DNA of 64,000 bases from Aspidapion aeneum (GCA_963576565.1 OY755040.1:26952703-27016702), one strand, 5' to 3'; counted from the stretch's first letter, positions 1 to 12,906 are shown. Numbers and translations: made by a program. The notes: generated by a model not told the origin, from the letters alone.

Positions 1-3
1 TTT

Positions 4-522
4 AGCTCACACTACTACTATACTATAGTAGTGTGAGCTATAGTGATCCTAATTTTTTCGAGAAAAAAAAAGTTGCTCCGATTTCAAAAATTTTTATATA
101 TCTTTGCGTTTCAGATGATTTTGAAACTTTTTTGTTGCGCCGTCTGTCTGTCTGTCTGTCTGTATGTCTGTCTGTCTGTATGTCTGTCTGTAAACAAAAT
201 AAATTTTAATTTATTTAAAAAAAAAGGTGGGGGTATATTCTAAAAATTAGATTTTAAGTGAAAATATGGCGTGTGTGATATCAAACGAAAGGTAATTGAG
301 TCCGGAGTTTAACAAAATACATTTTAGTTTTTGTTTTTTTTAAGGGTGGGGGTAGATTTTAAAAATTTGAGTTTAAGTCAAAACATGGCTTGTGTGGTAT
401 CAAACAAAAGGTAATTTAGGAGTTGAATAAGATATATTTCAGTTTTTAGTTATATTAGCTCACACGTACACTATAACTATAGTACCTAGTGTGAGCTTAG
501 GGGCCCATATATTGGCAGAGTA
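4..522 (+). mobile_element. Hairpin-ended repeat, copy A (internally deleted)
   Basis: It opens with a hairpin (AGCTCACACTACTACTATAC with its inverted match GTGTGAGCT) and closes with a second hairpin (TAGCTCACACGTACACTATA paired with CTAGTGTGAGCT) followed by GGCCCATATATTGGCAGAGTA. Inside are a (CTGT)n run at about 141-192 and two units of an approximately 100-bp repeat with GTGGGGGTA and TGTGATATCAAACGAAAGG. It lacks the segment after the CTGT run that copies B and C keep. Confidence 0.8.
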
Positions 523-1508
523 TTTTGAAAGTATTACAATTTGAGACTGTTTTTAACAGGAGTCCTATGACAGCAAGGACTAAATTTCCAAAAAATGACA
601 GTTTGTTACAAATTTTTTAAGTGGTTTTTCTTTATTTTTTAAGTAAATTTGAATTTTTGTAAGTTAAAAACTTATTGAGAAATGCTTATTGTGCTATTGC
701 ACCTTAGCGTAAACCAAATTTTTGCAGTAATTTGACCTGTAAGTATTTTAAAAAGTTTTAAGATCTTAGTAAATACTAGTGAAAAAGTTTCCAGAGAAAC
801 TAAAATTTTTAGAAAGACAAATTTAGGCTAATTTGACAACATTGCACTGGCACAATACCCCACTTCAATTATTTAATACTAAATCGCCGATCAAAATGCA
901 TAAATTTTAGGAAAATTTTTGCGACATTTTTCATAAACCTGAAGGTACAAAAAGATTAGCCTGATGTGAAAATGTTTATAGATATTCCTAAGAACATCCT
1001 TATTTATAAAAAAGAAGTGTCTGACTTTGTGTAATATATTTTTTTTAACGATTTGGCAATATGAATCCAAGCTTTTCTGTATACCTATTTTGATTCAAAT
1101 TTTGTTTAAAAATTTATACTAATTAATTATTAATTTACACCAATAATTAGAATTCTTGCACAAACCCAAATATTATGTTAATCCAAACAGGACCGCTGGA
1201 ATCAGCTGATTGCGTTGTTAACATTTCTTGGCACAGCTGATTCACCATACGTTTTATGGTATGATAAAATAAAATAAAATTGTAACTACCTTGCATATTA
1301 CCATAACAGTAAAGTGTATGGTCATAAAATATCTTTGTAGTTTTTAAAACAGTTAAAACAATTATTTTATCATTAAATGGTTCTTAACCTTTTCATTATG
1401 AAGGCAAAACGAATGGTTCTGATTAAAGGTGGCACTCAAGCTTTTTAAACTAATTTAATAATAGTTCCATGAATAATTTGGTATTCTTCAAATATTAGAC
1501 CACGCGTG

Positions 1509-2126
1509 AGGGGATTTCTATTTGCAAAAGGTCGAACAGAAATCAAATTTGGTGGGATGATAGACATAGGTCCGATACTACTATAGATCCTACCGTAGAT
1601 CATGATAAATGAAAAATGCCCATATCCAAGTATGTAAGGGCGTACTTCAAAAAATCATATCTTTTATAATATAAGGTCAAATGTAACGAGTCAAGCATCA
1701 GTTTAATTAGAAGAGCTTACTCTTGTAGAAAAAAAATATACCAGAATTGTTTGGTAGCCATGTTTGTTTTAATCCGCGATTAAACTCTGATTTTATATTA
1801 AAATTTGCAAACTACCCCCCAACTTTGACGCGCCGGCGCCGTAAAGCAAAAACTATTGGTCCGGGCGAAAAAATGCATAAAATAAAAGTTGTGCTCAATT
1901 TTGTTTTCTACATATTTCATTTTATAGCACCTACTCCAACGGTGCTATTTTCCTCCAAGCGCCGCGATGCAGTTTCCCCCTCCCCTCGAGCGGCAACCTC
2001 CCGAGCAAACTTAGATCAAAGAAGATGTTGATATATTTTCTTTGCTTAGATGTTCTATCAGGGGATCTATATCTACCATCCCACCAAATTTTATTTCTGT
2101 TCCACCTTTTGCAAATAGAACCCCAT
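1509..2126. mobile_element. Inverted-repeat (foldback) element
   Basis: GGGATTTCTATTTGCAAAAG and AAATTTGGTGGGATGRTAGA at 1509-1575 recur inverted at 2065-2126. The centre has no gene. Confidence 0.65.
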
Positions 2127-2340
2127 ATTTTGTACCCAACGCTTGGCCCATATATAAAAACGTCTAGTCTGTAGGTAATATACTAAAGAAAATTGTATAA
2201 GAATACCATTTCCACAAAATGGTTTAAAAAGTAAAAATAGGTATGTGTTAGTCAAGTTAAATTTATTTAAATAGTGGATAAACCTAAATCAAATATTTGT
2301 TTTTAACTATATTAACTAAGTGAGAAATTAAGTTGTCGAA

Positions 2341-2850
2341 TCCGATTTGGATGAAATTTGGTACACACATAGTGGTCCCATGACAATACAACATTAAGAA
2401 AAATTATCCTCCCACCCCTACCCCCACCCCTTCTATAGAAAAATGTGTTTTTGACACACTTCCCGTTATCCGATTTGGATAAAATTTGGTATACACATAG
2501 TGGTCCGATGATAATACAACAATAAGAAAAAATATCCTCCCACCCCTACCCTCACTCCCTTCCATAGAAAAATTTGTTTTTGACACACTTCCCGTTATCC
2601 GATTTAGATGACATTTGGTATACATATAGTGGTCCGATGACAATACAACATTGAAAAAAAATCCTACCACTCCTACCCCCACCCCCATCTATAGATAAAT
2701 GAGTTTTTGACACACTTCCCATTATCCGATTTGGATGAAATTTGGTATACATATAGTGGTCCGATGACAATACAACAATAATCAAAAAAATGTCCTCCCA
2801 CCCTACCCCCCACCCCCTTCCACAAAAAATGCGTTTTTGACACACTTCAC
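2341..2850 (+). repeat. Four tandem units of about 128 bp
   Basis: Units start at about 2341, 2469, 2598 and 2725 with TCCGATTTGGATGAAATTTG and carry AGTGGTCCGATGACAATACA, a C-rich block and TTTTTGACACACTTCCC. A degenerate fifth unit follows. Minus-strand reading frames across it only reflect the repeat. Confidence 0.85.
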
Positions 2851-2890
2851 TTCAAATGACTTTTATAAAATTTGGTATATGCATAAAGGT

Positions 2891-3292
2891 CTAAAAACTA
2901 AAAAATAATTTTCTAACATTCTAATATTATCATAATAATAAAAGCGATGGTCGCAAATCAAAGCATAAGTTAATCTAAATTTGTGATCTAAACACTTAAA
3001 GAATATTCAACATAGCAGATCATCAAAGATATGTTTGATGTGCCGCAATGTTATGCCATTGCCATACCTATTTCAAAGAAATGCTGGGGTATCTTGGGTC
3101 GGGTTAGGTGGGTTTGGTACCTCTGCATTTTTCTGGTAGATTGATTCTTGCAAATAGTGATATTTAATTGATATCTTATCGTGCTAACATCGTCAAAATT
3201 TCCATCAGTCGGCCATCGCTTTTATTATTATGATAATATTAGAATGTTAGAAAATTATTTTTTAATTTTTAGTGCATTTTATAAAAGCTTGT
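2891..3292. mobile_element. Inverted-repeat element, 63-bp arms
   Basis: The arms at 2891-2953 and 3210-3272 match at all but about two positions and include ATTATCATAATAATAAAAGC. The right side ends in ATAAAAGCTTGT, like the element at 13013-13592. The tandem array just before it may be part of the same unit. Confidence 0.8.
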
Positions 3293-4922
3293 GACTTAAA
3301 AAAATTTTTTTACCCGTTTATTAATCTATAAGCTGGTCTTCAGTTACTATTCGTAACAACTTTGCAGGAAGCAAAAAGTACAAAATGCCTTGTTGGAATA
3401 GGTGCAAGGTTTACTCTACGTTCGTGAACAAAAATTTAGTTTTTTTGCGGTTTTGCACCTCGTCAATATGAAAACGACTACCTGTTTCGTTGGCACGATT
3501 AGATGAATAAGTATTTTGGCAATGAAATTAACCAAAAAGTTTATTATTTTTGCGTAATAATTTTTTTTCGAGGTCATTTTGTAATAGTTACTTGGTATGG
3601 TTTAAGGCTAATTTTGATATAAACTATTCATTATGGTTTTACACAGTTTTAAATTACCGGAAAAAATTAAATAGATAAAAGTATTAAATGCTTGTTGAAA
3701 TATAATATTTCCGTTGGTATTATTGTCCCTTGTTTTCCGCTTAATACGGTTTTGTAGCTCTTTTAAAAAGTTCTGGCTAAAAAGAGAAATATGAGAGGAT
3801 ACACATAAATAAAGGAATAAGAAGTAAAATAAAATATAGAATAGACAATATAATCACATTGATTTTCGAAACTGCAAACGAATGAATTTGTTTTTGCTTA
3901 CCGCAATTTTAACTCAAGTCGGTAAACCAGCGAATTATCAAAGTGGATTCGCGTTCAGTGTAAACATAAAACTTTTTCCTGTTTTTTGTGTAAGTATGGC
4001 TTGCTTAAGACGGCATTAATTTTGAATTTTATTACTTTTGTGTTTTACACAATTAAAAATACATTCAAACTGTACTGTACTCTTTTTTATTCAAATAAAT
4101 TATGTAGACGCTGAAGTATAATAAAATTACTGACAATATATTATTATGTATTTGTTCTTTTAAATTAATTTATTTTTATTTGTACAAAAAAAATTAAATT
4201 ATTTTAAAGAAAATATATATTTTTTAAATAAAATAAATTATGTTTTGAATAGTGGTAAAATAATGTCTTCTGCCCGCAACTATATATCCAGAATATCCAT
4301 GATGCGAAACATAATTTTCTTCAATGCATAAGTAGGAAAAAATGCATTGTATTTTTAAAAATCTTATTGTCTTAGTATTTATTTATTTATTTAAAATATA
4401 TATTGTCAAAGTATTCCTTTCACATATGTTTCATGTTAGACGGTATTAATTTTAAAATTAAAAAACTTTAAATAAATAATGACATTTTAATAAATTGTTT
4501 ATTAATTAAAAATATTTAATATGTATAATTAAAAAAATAATACTCTTCAATTTGAGTAATTATAATTTTACCTAAGCAATATTTTTTTAAAATAAATGCA
4601 CATATGTTTAACGATTTATACTGTTTTATAATTAAATATGAATCCAGTTTAAAATTTAATGATCAATTTGTTTAAAAACACAAAAAAAAGTAATTTAAAA
4701 ATATATTACCAGATAAAATGTATTCAATTTAAAATGAAAAATATATTTTAATTTACTACAAAATGTTAGATTTTAAAATATTTAAAACAATATTTTATAA
4801 TTATTTTTTAAATAAAATTAAAAATACATTTTTTAAATCTTTTATATATAATTATAAAATACAAAATTTAATATATTTATTAAAAATAAAAACAAATTTT
4901 GTTAAAATCTTTTAATACTTAC
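3273..4922. other. AT-rich gap
   Basis: No gene can be supported. The stretch is extremely A/T-rich, mostly short homopolymers. A weak minus-strand GTAAGC donor near 3899 is the only splice-like signal. Confidence 0.5.
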
Positions 4923-5026
4923 CCATTTTGATATCCAATAGGAACTGGAATTCCACCCCCGATGCTACTTTTTAGCGCATTTATATTATCTTTCATTAAT
5001 TTTGTATTATTTCCAACCGGGTTCAT
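4923..5026 (-). CDS. Candidate start exon (MNPVGNNTKLMKDNINALKS)
   Basis: A minus-strand ATG opens 34 codons plus 2 nt, reading MNPVGNNTKLMKDNINALKS and then SIGGGIPVPIGYQN. It ends in a perfect donor, GG/GTAAGT. There is no AG acceptor within about 60 nt upstream, and an in-frame TAA lies before the ATG, so it behaves as a first exon. Its GC content stands out in a region that is nearly pure A/T. It may be an internal promoter giving a short isoform of the Ser-rich gene, or an unrelated gene running off the left of the window. Confidence 0.45.
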
Positions 5027-5780
5027 ATTTAACAAAATAATGTTTAATTTTTTTATTTCAATCAATATTTTGGTTTAATATTAAAACAACTTTTGCGCAC
5101 AACTTTTGGATCATTCAAAACCCACACAATATTGCATGATATTCACATCATTAAATAATGCATTTTTTTATTTAATAATTTTATTGCCTTGCCTTGATTT
5201 AAAACCTTACTATTCGAGTTGGTAATATTATTTTTGATCGCCGAAGTATTTTTAAAAAACAGTGTTAAAAGAAGGCATTATTAATCAATAAAACAAACAC
5301 AGTCCGCTAATGAACTTAGATTGCGTAAATACACACAAAACAACAATACAAAACTAAGTCACTTGTCAGGCTTGGTGAGCACAGGTAAAAGCAACGTGAG
5401 ATACGGATTAACTTATAGAAACAAAAGAATAACGAAGTATTTTAAAAAATTTAAAAAGTGCAAATCTGTTGGAAGATAAAATTAGACCAGACTCTGCCTC
5501 TAATATTAAAACTTTCAAAGCAGGAAGATAACAAAAGTTTGTTGGATATTTACCCATTGGTTCTGAAATAATGACCTTCCTGAGAAAGTATGATCATTCG
5601 AGTTCTAGGAAACGTAAAATTAATAAACTAAAACATAACTTGATAAAATTTGAAGAAGATTCTTATTCTATTTTCCATACTAGACTTTCGTTTGGCTGAT
5701 GCTGTTAAGAGCCATTTTAAAATGCCTACGACTAGTAGAGTTTGTTCTTGCTTAGTGTCGCTTCTTAATCATCTACTATT

Positions 5781-7034
5781 CAGGCCCGTCGCCAGCCTTT
5801 TGGCCGCCGGGTGCGAGTTAAGGAATGGCCGCCCCCTCTCCCCGCAAAATATTCCGACAAATAAATATTTAAGTAGTTTCTGATTAAAATAAATTTTTGA
5901 AAAACAAAAATATTTATTTTGCCCTGCGAGATTGTATATACTGTAAAAAAAGCAAAAATTATAATAATATATGCATGTATTATTATTAAACGTGATACAA
6001 ATATTATGTACAACTAGTAAAACAAAACAAACACATGTAAAATATTTCGTAAATTTAAATTACGTGAAAAAGGTAGGTAATTCACCAAAATTTTCTTGCC
6101 TTTTTTTCGGCAAATTTGTCTATGATATTTTCCATGTCAAGATTGTTAGCAATTTCATGTTCGATTGAAATGAGTGCCAGCCCATTTAAACGTTCTTGTG
6201 ACATACTTTTTTTCAAACCGGGTTTTCAAATAGTTTTAGAAACAAATTTTGAAAAGCCAACTATTTGGCTGTAAATTTCAGTTGGTAAAATGTTTTCCCA
6301 ACCTTTGTTTGGCTGTAAAAACTAAAAGGTATGATCCGTGCTACTTGGGTACCACAATGACTTTTTTAATAATGAAAATAAGGAGTTGTCTAAATTGACT
6401 GGTATTTTAACAATTTAACAATAAAACTATGTTTTAAAAAATTTTAAAATTCAAAATTTTATAGAGTGTGCCATTTTAAAAAAGCGATGTTACTGACTAC
6501 AAAAAAATATTGTTACAGCACCTTTCTTTATAATTTAGCAATCACTTTACTTTACACTATACAAAATAAAAATAATGCTTACCTTATAACCAGTCAGCGA
6601 TTTATTATTATTTATGTAAAAACAATACTATCATAATATAGATAGACCGACCTAAAGTCTAACCGCCTCTAGGATGCGGCTATAATTTGCAGAAGCTCGA
6701 CACACCATGAGAGTCATGAGACCAATACCACGGCAGCGGGTGCCGTTTCAAAACAAGTCTTTGCAGGCCGCTCTGCGTGCGACTGCGCCTCTCGGACTCA
6801 CAGGTGCATCCATCGGAGAGAAATTGAGCAAAAGCGCTGCTTAAAAGGTTGATTAATGATTTATTTCAAAAAATAATTACCTATATAATAGGTATTGTCA
6901 TTTTTTATATGTTGTTTCGATGACTAACGAAAAAAATGATGCGGTGTGTAAACGACCGGTCGGCCTTCGGCCGCCCCATGATTTGGCCGCCCGGGTGCGG
7001 CTGCACCTCCGCACCCCCCCTGGCGACGGGCCTG
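5781..7034. mobile_element. DNA transposon with CAGGCCCGTCGCCAG ends
   Basis: The left end CAGGCCCGTCGCCAG is matched inverted by CTGGCGACGGGCCTG at the right end, 1,254 bp apart. The terminal 100 bp on each side are rich in GGCCGCC. A GC-rich patch at 6660-6840 may be the remains of a gene, but no frame is convincing. I could not find a clear target duplication. Confidence 0.7.
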
Positions 7035-7860
7035 TATAGTAACTATTTGAGCAATCTTCAAAGAACTATTTTCTCATAGTAGTGGATCACTGTATGGCCT
7101 CAAATTTATTTGAATGAATCTAGATATTACAAAGTGCGTTTTCTAAACATCAGGCGTTGAACTTGTTTCTTATTCATGTTTACCCAGCCCTTCTGGCATT
7201 TATTTTCTTAGTAAATTTAGATTCCTTGGCTTTAAAACAAAGGTACCCCTGTGATTTTCTTGGTTTGCTTTAAAATTCTGGATGATTTTTTACCTTTGGT
7301 GTGTATAATGATATTTCTGTCCTTTCTTATTTTACAGTTATATATTTTTATTTAATTTTTAAAAACATTTTTATAGAAACGTATCCCTAGCTGGGGGCTA
7401 TAAGGTTTTATGGCTTTCGCTCTGTAAGTGTTAATACGTTCAGGTTTTATATTTTCCTTTTACTTATAACTGCAGGTTACTATTAGCAGGGTGTGCAGTT
7501 TGCCTTTCTTAGGCAGCTTTATTGCAGTTTGCTAATAATTAAATATCTGGCTATATACGCATAAAGTGAGTCCCCATAGTTAGAATCTATTAACAATACT
7601 CTAAATATGACTGTCTACTTATTGTGGCTTAATAATCTTGCCAAGAACATTTCAACATTTTGCCAAATTCAATTTTGTTTTATTAACAAAAAAAAAACGT
7701 TATTTCTAAGACGAAGAAACTAAATATAACATGCAAGTGCAATATGATTGATGCCAAATTATAGTTAAAATGAAATATAATAATTTGTAAACAGGATTTT
7801 TAAATTTAAATTGTTTTTAAGTGTTGTTAATATACGTGTATGAAAAAAACCGTATTTCAA

Positions 7861-9640
7861 TATACTTACCTGTGAGCAGAGCTGTCAGGTACTTCAAGTA
7901 CAGTACTTGAAATTGTACTTCAAGTACTTACAAGTACTTCAAGTTCTGTACTTAAAGTAAATCTACAATCCACTAAATTGTACTTGGTACTTGAAGTACT
8001 TTTAACAATGTACTTGGAAATGTACTTGATTTTGTCAAGTACAGTACTTCAAGTACACTAAAATGTACTTCAAGTACATTATAAGTACTTCAAGTACATT
8101 CAAAGTACTTCAAGTACATTCGAAGTACTTTAAGTACTTCAAGTACAATAAAATGTTTTTACTTAAAGTACAAAGTAGATAGGTGAGATATAACGTTAAA
8201 ATGTTGAAGACAAGTGGAAACCTCAGGGTTGCCACCTGTCCGGTTTTTTTATCAACCTGGCAGTGAAGTCCGGTATTTTAGCAACCTTGATAGGTAGGTC
8301 TTAGTAAATCGCCCAAACAATCGTAATTCATTAATTTAGGTACACACTTATCCAAAGAATATTGCCCATAGGCTTTATTATTTGCATGCTTTATTATTTC
8401 GTGGAATAAGAAATTCAAATTCAGTGTGAGAAACTACTGCAGCACTGTCATGCCATCTATTGAGGGGTGTCGGTAAAACGGTAGTGCAGTACGGGAGTTG
8501 TGGCTTGATTTTTGGGGCTCCACGTACTCGCCGAGCAGCAGACGTAATTTTTACGTTTGATGAAGCTTGGTTTAAAGAACCCGAAAATTTATTTAGTCTT
8601 TTACGAGGTACAGCTCAAAAGATTCCGTGGATATTTACGTTTGTTTTGTTTATTTAGTTTGATAAACAAGTTTTTAAGCAGTTTCCGTAGGAATGATTTA
8701 GGTAGACTATTATAAAAATAGTACTTTCTATGAGTGAGTTATAAATTATTGACGGTAAGAACAGTGCCCTAAATGCACTACCAAAAAAGACATAAAGAAA
8801 TGTGGGGTACGTGGGTCCCTTCTAATTTGTAAAAAAACTTCTTTTAAAAATCTTGAATTTTATTTGAATTTAGATTGCAATATTTTAGGCCTAAAAAGTT
8901 TAAAATACAGTTAAACCTCACTTACTCGAACTTTCTATAACTCAATGTTTTTGTTGTCGCTTAAAGTTATAGAAGTTTGATGGTATTGATAAATTCAGAA
9001 TAAAGTAAGTAGTTAAAATAGTGATAAATATGTAGTTTTTACGGGGTGTCTTCAAAATATCTGTACAAAATCTTGCTACACGAATTGTTGTCAAAATAAG
9101 CTAATTTTTAACAACTTACTTCCGTCCGAAATTGCTCAATTTCTTAGATAAAAGGTGTTAAAACTAAACAATAAAAATTAATTTTTTTAAAATAATTGAA
9201 ACTTTTTAACATATTATTTTGAAAATTGGTACTCTGATGATTTTCGGAATGCGAAACTCAAATATGTTTTCACTTTCGCTGTTGGAGGGCGCTCTGTTTT
9301 TCTGTAGGTTTAAAATTACCATACCTTTTTTTCAATGTAGGTATTTCATAAGCATTATTATTTTATATGTTTTATTTTATTCAAGTACAGGTACTTGAAG
9401 TACTTTAAGTACTTCTATTGTACTTCAAGTGCTTTTATCGTACTGCAAGTACAGTACTTGGGGAAAATCAAGTACTTTTATAATGTACTTGGTACTTGAA
9501 GTACATTTGAAAGAAAATGTACTTAGTACTTCAAGTACTTTTAAAAATCTTAATGTATTTGGTACTTGTACTTGAAGTACTTTCATAATGTACTTGTGAC
9601 AGCTCTGCCTGTGAGTCGCTGTCGAGATAAAGATTTTTAA
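7861..9640 (-). other. Splice-site pair split by a hAT insertion
   Basis: If the hAT at 7877-9607 and one copy of its target duplication are removed, the minus strand reads TCTTTATCTCGACAG, then CGACTCACAG, then GTAAGTATA. This is either a 10-nt exon (phase 2 in, phase 0 out, compatible with the exon at 14268) or an adjoining acceptor/donor of the recursive-splicing kind. The duplicated octamer covers the end of the exon and the first base of the donor. Confidence 0.35.
7877..9607. mobile_element. Non-autonomous hAT element with AAGTAC arrays
   Basis: The TIRs are CAGAGCTGTCA and TGACAGCTCTG. A perfect 8-bp duplication CCTGTGAG lies at 7869-7876 and 9608-9615. TIR form and duplication length are diagnostic of hAT. 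Both subterminal regions (7890-8175, 9383-9600) are dense arrays of AAGTACTTCAAGTACA-type palindromes. The 1.2-kb interior has no transposase. Confidence 0.92.
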
Positions 9641-9811
9641 GGATCCAAAAAAATTTGACCTAGCGAATACTTAAACGTATTATTAATTTGAACCAAAAAA
9701 CGTATTATTAATTTGAACTCTGCTAAGCTAAGTTTTTAAACTAAGTTAAATTTGTTAAAAAAAAAACTAAAAAAAATATAACATACATGTAATGAGTAAA
9801 AAATCAAAAAG

Positions 9812-10490
9812 TAGGGGAGGGCGAGTTTGAACACGAAGAGACTATGGACACTGAAGTTAGATCGCATATGAGCTGTCGAGTGTGGATTTAAAAAAATCAA
9901 TTTTTTTAAAAAATTTACGATTTTTACGTACCTGATCTAATGTTTTTACAGTAAAAGATAAGCTTTTCATAATTTATTAAATGATTTTTATTTTCGTGGT
10001 TATGTGCAAAAGAAATATATTTAACTATCTTCAGACAGCAAAATTATTTTTGTAATAAGCACATACGTGGAAACTTTGGACATAGTAACTAAACTTTCCC
10101 CATTTCGACCAATATGTTTCCTCCTTATTTGTATTTGTATTTATTTTGGACACCAAATGCCAAGGAGGTACAACAAATGGACCCCTAGGGGGTTTTGCCT
10201 TACATAACGCAATAGGTTATAATATTATTGTCAAACGTTTAAGTTACTTTTTTTTAGTTTTGCAGCTTACTTGTTTTATTATTTGTATTTTTAAGAATAC
10301 TTTATAAAATAAATATTTTAGCTATGATTCTGCCAAAAAGTAACTTTTTAATAAATTTCTATGCAGTGTTCAATGTGTCCCTAGAAAAGGGCAAAGATTG
10401 GACACTTGCAACTAGTTAACAAAACATTTTTTTAATTACATAATAAGAAAAAAAACGAAAAAGTGTCCAAACTCACCACACCCTCCCCTA
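9812..10490. mobile_element. Element with TAGGGGAGGG ends
   Basis: The left end TAGGGGAGGGCGAGTTTGAA and the right end (read inverted, TAGGGGAGGGTGTGGTGAGT) are inverted repeats with TA at both edges. It is 679 bp with no gene, and resembles the element at 62027-62974 at its tips. Confidence 0.65.
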
Positions 10491-12186
10491 CTCTTTTTCT
10501 CTAGGAATGTATTTAGGTAGTTAGGAGGTAAGCACTTTAAATATATCGACACCCCCCTACCAGGGTTCGATGGGGTCAAACAAACCGGCTCTGGCAATTT
10601 TTTTTTATTCGGCCCTCACTTCGGCACAAAAATTTTACGGCAAAGAAAACGAAACCATATTGTGTTATTTTTGTTTTTGATATTATGGAGGTTTTGTTAT
10701 TAAATAACATGCTAATTTTAAAGGATGTAATTTGCATTTTGAGAAAAAAAACATCCTAACTTTTGAGATACAAGGTGTTTAAAGACTTTCAGAAAATCTC
10801 CTTTTTTATTAATATCTGTGATACTGTTCTAGATATTTTTGTAAAGTTTTATATTCTGTATGGTTATATTAAACACTAAGTACCTATTAACATAATTAAT
10901 ATCTAATTTTCTCACAAAATCAAAACTCAAAAAAAAAATCGAACAAAATTTCAACATACAACAGTACTGCCCCCGTTAGTTAAGGTTTTTGGTCTTGACG
11001 GATTTTCCATCATGTCCTATGTAATAAAGTTTAAAAAAAAACTTAAAAAAAAACAAATAGCAGCAACTGTAGTACAATTAAAACTTTGAAGCCGTTTTTT
11101 TCCGAACCACACTTTCGTCACTTGCGCCTTTTTCATATGGTAACGACTTTTTTAATATTGAACTTGATGCTGCAATTTTATCTATGATCCCCTTAATTTG
11201 AATTGGACCCAATACCGATTTTTCAATCGGTTAATCGATTTCTTAGATTTTTTTATAGTATTTTAGCACCAAAAATGATCTTTCGCAACCAAGATATGAG
11301 ATATTGGCAAAGTCGTACCGAAGGGGGAGATCAGGGGGATCAATCCCCACCAAAATAGTCAACAAAGTGTGTTAAAGGTGATTTCACAACAGCAACACAA
11401 ATAAGAAAAAAAATTGGACAATATTTTTATTACATTTTTTTAATCTCCCGATTTATTCTTCTGGATATTGGTATTGTAAAAAGATATTAATAAGTTAGTG
11501 CCATTATCACATTATCTCCTTGATACATTATACTTATTTTAATATAAAAGTAACTATAACAATTGAACGAATAACGCAGGCCTGGAGTTACTACATACAG
11601 ATTTTTTGAATTTAAATGTTTAATGTTTTAATTAGTTCGTTTGTCAAATATACAAAATAAATATTATTAATTTGGAACAGGTGCATCGGGCCTGCGGCTC
11701 AACCGCCTCTAAATTGTACCGGCCCACCGGGCATTGGCCCGGTTGCGCGCCTGTCCCATCCAACCCTGCCTCCTACTATTTTCAGTGGTTAATTATGCAC
11801 TTACGAAATTATATTCATTGGAGCGCAATGTGTTCTAATTGCCATCTTTGTTAAAGAAAATTGAAAGCTTGCAAAAATAATGGTAGGCCAAACCGCTATT
11901 TAAAAACGTTTATCTTGTGCATAATATTCTACATTTTTACTTTGTTGTAAAAATAAATGTAGCATGAGAAAAGATAATAAATTACATAGTGTGTCAGATT
12001 TAACATGGTTTCAACACAAACTTTGTTAAATACATACAAATTTTCCAATACGTGCCTCCTAGTTGATAAGATAGGCGCAATTGGTAAAATCTAATTTGTA
12101 ATAAGCATGTACTTATATACAAAGAAAGGGTAGAGTGAATTAGGGGTTCCAGCTAGTGACCTTGATTTTATGTATCTGGAATTATA
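10491..12186. other. Intergenic or intronic gap with repeat scraps
   Basis: No gene is supported. At 10497-10560 there is a scrap related to the ends of the 4.0-kb transposon (GGAATGTATTTAGG, AGTTAGGAGGTAA). At 11690-11770 there is an unexplained GC-rich patch. Confidence 0.4.
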
Positions 12187-12410
12187 CAGGGTGTCACATA
12201 ACTCAGGGACCGTAGTGCAGCAGGTGATAGAAGAGGTTATTTCTGATAAAAAAGTTTATATAACATGGGGGTCAACACTCATCTGTTTTTAAGATATAGG
12301 ACTTTTATAATTAGAGGAGTAGTGAAAGAGTTTTACAAAAAAAGATAATCTGTCACATCGAATTGAATAGCTTAGTGTTATCCAAAAATGTTTTTCATAA
12401 AAGTAAAGTT

Positions 12411-12446
<36 letters not shown>

Positions 12447-12906
12447 TACAGAAAACACTATGTATAAAAAATATTAACATTTTACTTTTTAAAATTTTTG
12501 CTTTTTATTTATTCTTTTAAAAAATTTCAAAGATATTTTATTATTGTCTCTCTAGAAATTTATTTTCAATAACTAAAAATATTAAGAAAAACAATGCTTT
12601 TAATAGGGCATTTATTAAAAGTGTATAATAAAATAATTGTTTTTCCTGCAAATATTTTGCCGCATAATTGATTTTGAATTATTTTTATCTCCAATTATGG
12701 CTCTTATTCCAATACACGACTTCACCAAATTCCATATTTTTACTGAGCTTCTTTAAAAAGTTATTATCAAAAAAAATAGCCACCTTCGATGCTCGTTTTC
12801 GCGAAAAAGAAAGAGTTTTGACCCATGCGTTGTATAAACTTTTTTATCAGAATTAACCTCCTCTATAACACGTTGCCCTATGGCGCCTAAGTTATGGGAC
12901 ACCCTG
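12187..12906. mobile_element. Inverted-repeat element with CAGGGTGTC ends
   Basis: Arms of about 85 bp run from CAGGGTGTCACATAACTCAG to AAAAAAGTTTATA and recur inverted at the right end. It carries a (GA)n run at 12413-12440 and no gene. Ends of this type are common in insect genomes. Confidence 0.8.

Noticed and set aside
2404..2845. Two overlapping 94-97-codon minus-strand frames
   Set aside because: Both run through the 128-bp tandem array and only repeat its unit.
3899..3975. Possible terminal coding exon on the minus strand, next to a GTAAGC donor
   Set aside because: The acceptor has no pyrimidine tract and the peptide meets a stop 10 bases before the donor. Too weak to list as a gene.
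8460..8657. 65-codon frame in the interior of the hAT element
   Set aside because: It has no BED finger, no hAT dimerisation motif and no likeness to any family I know.
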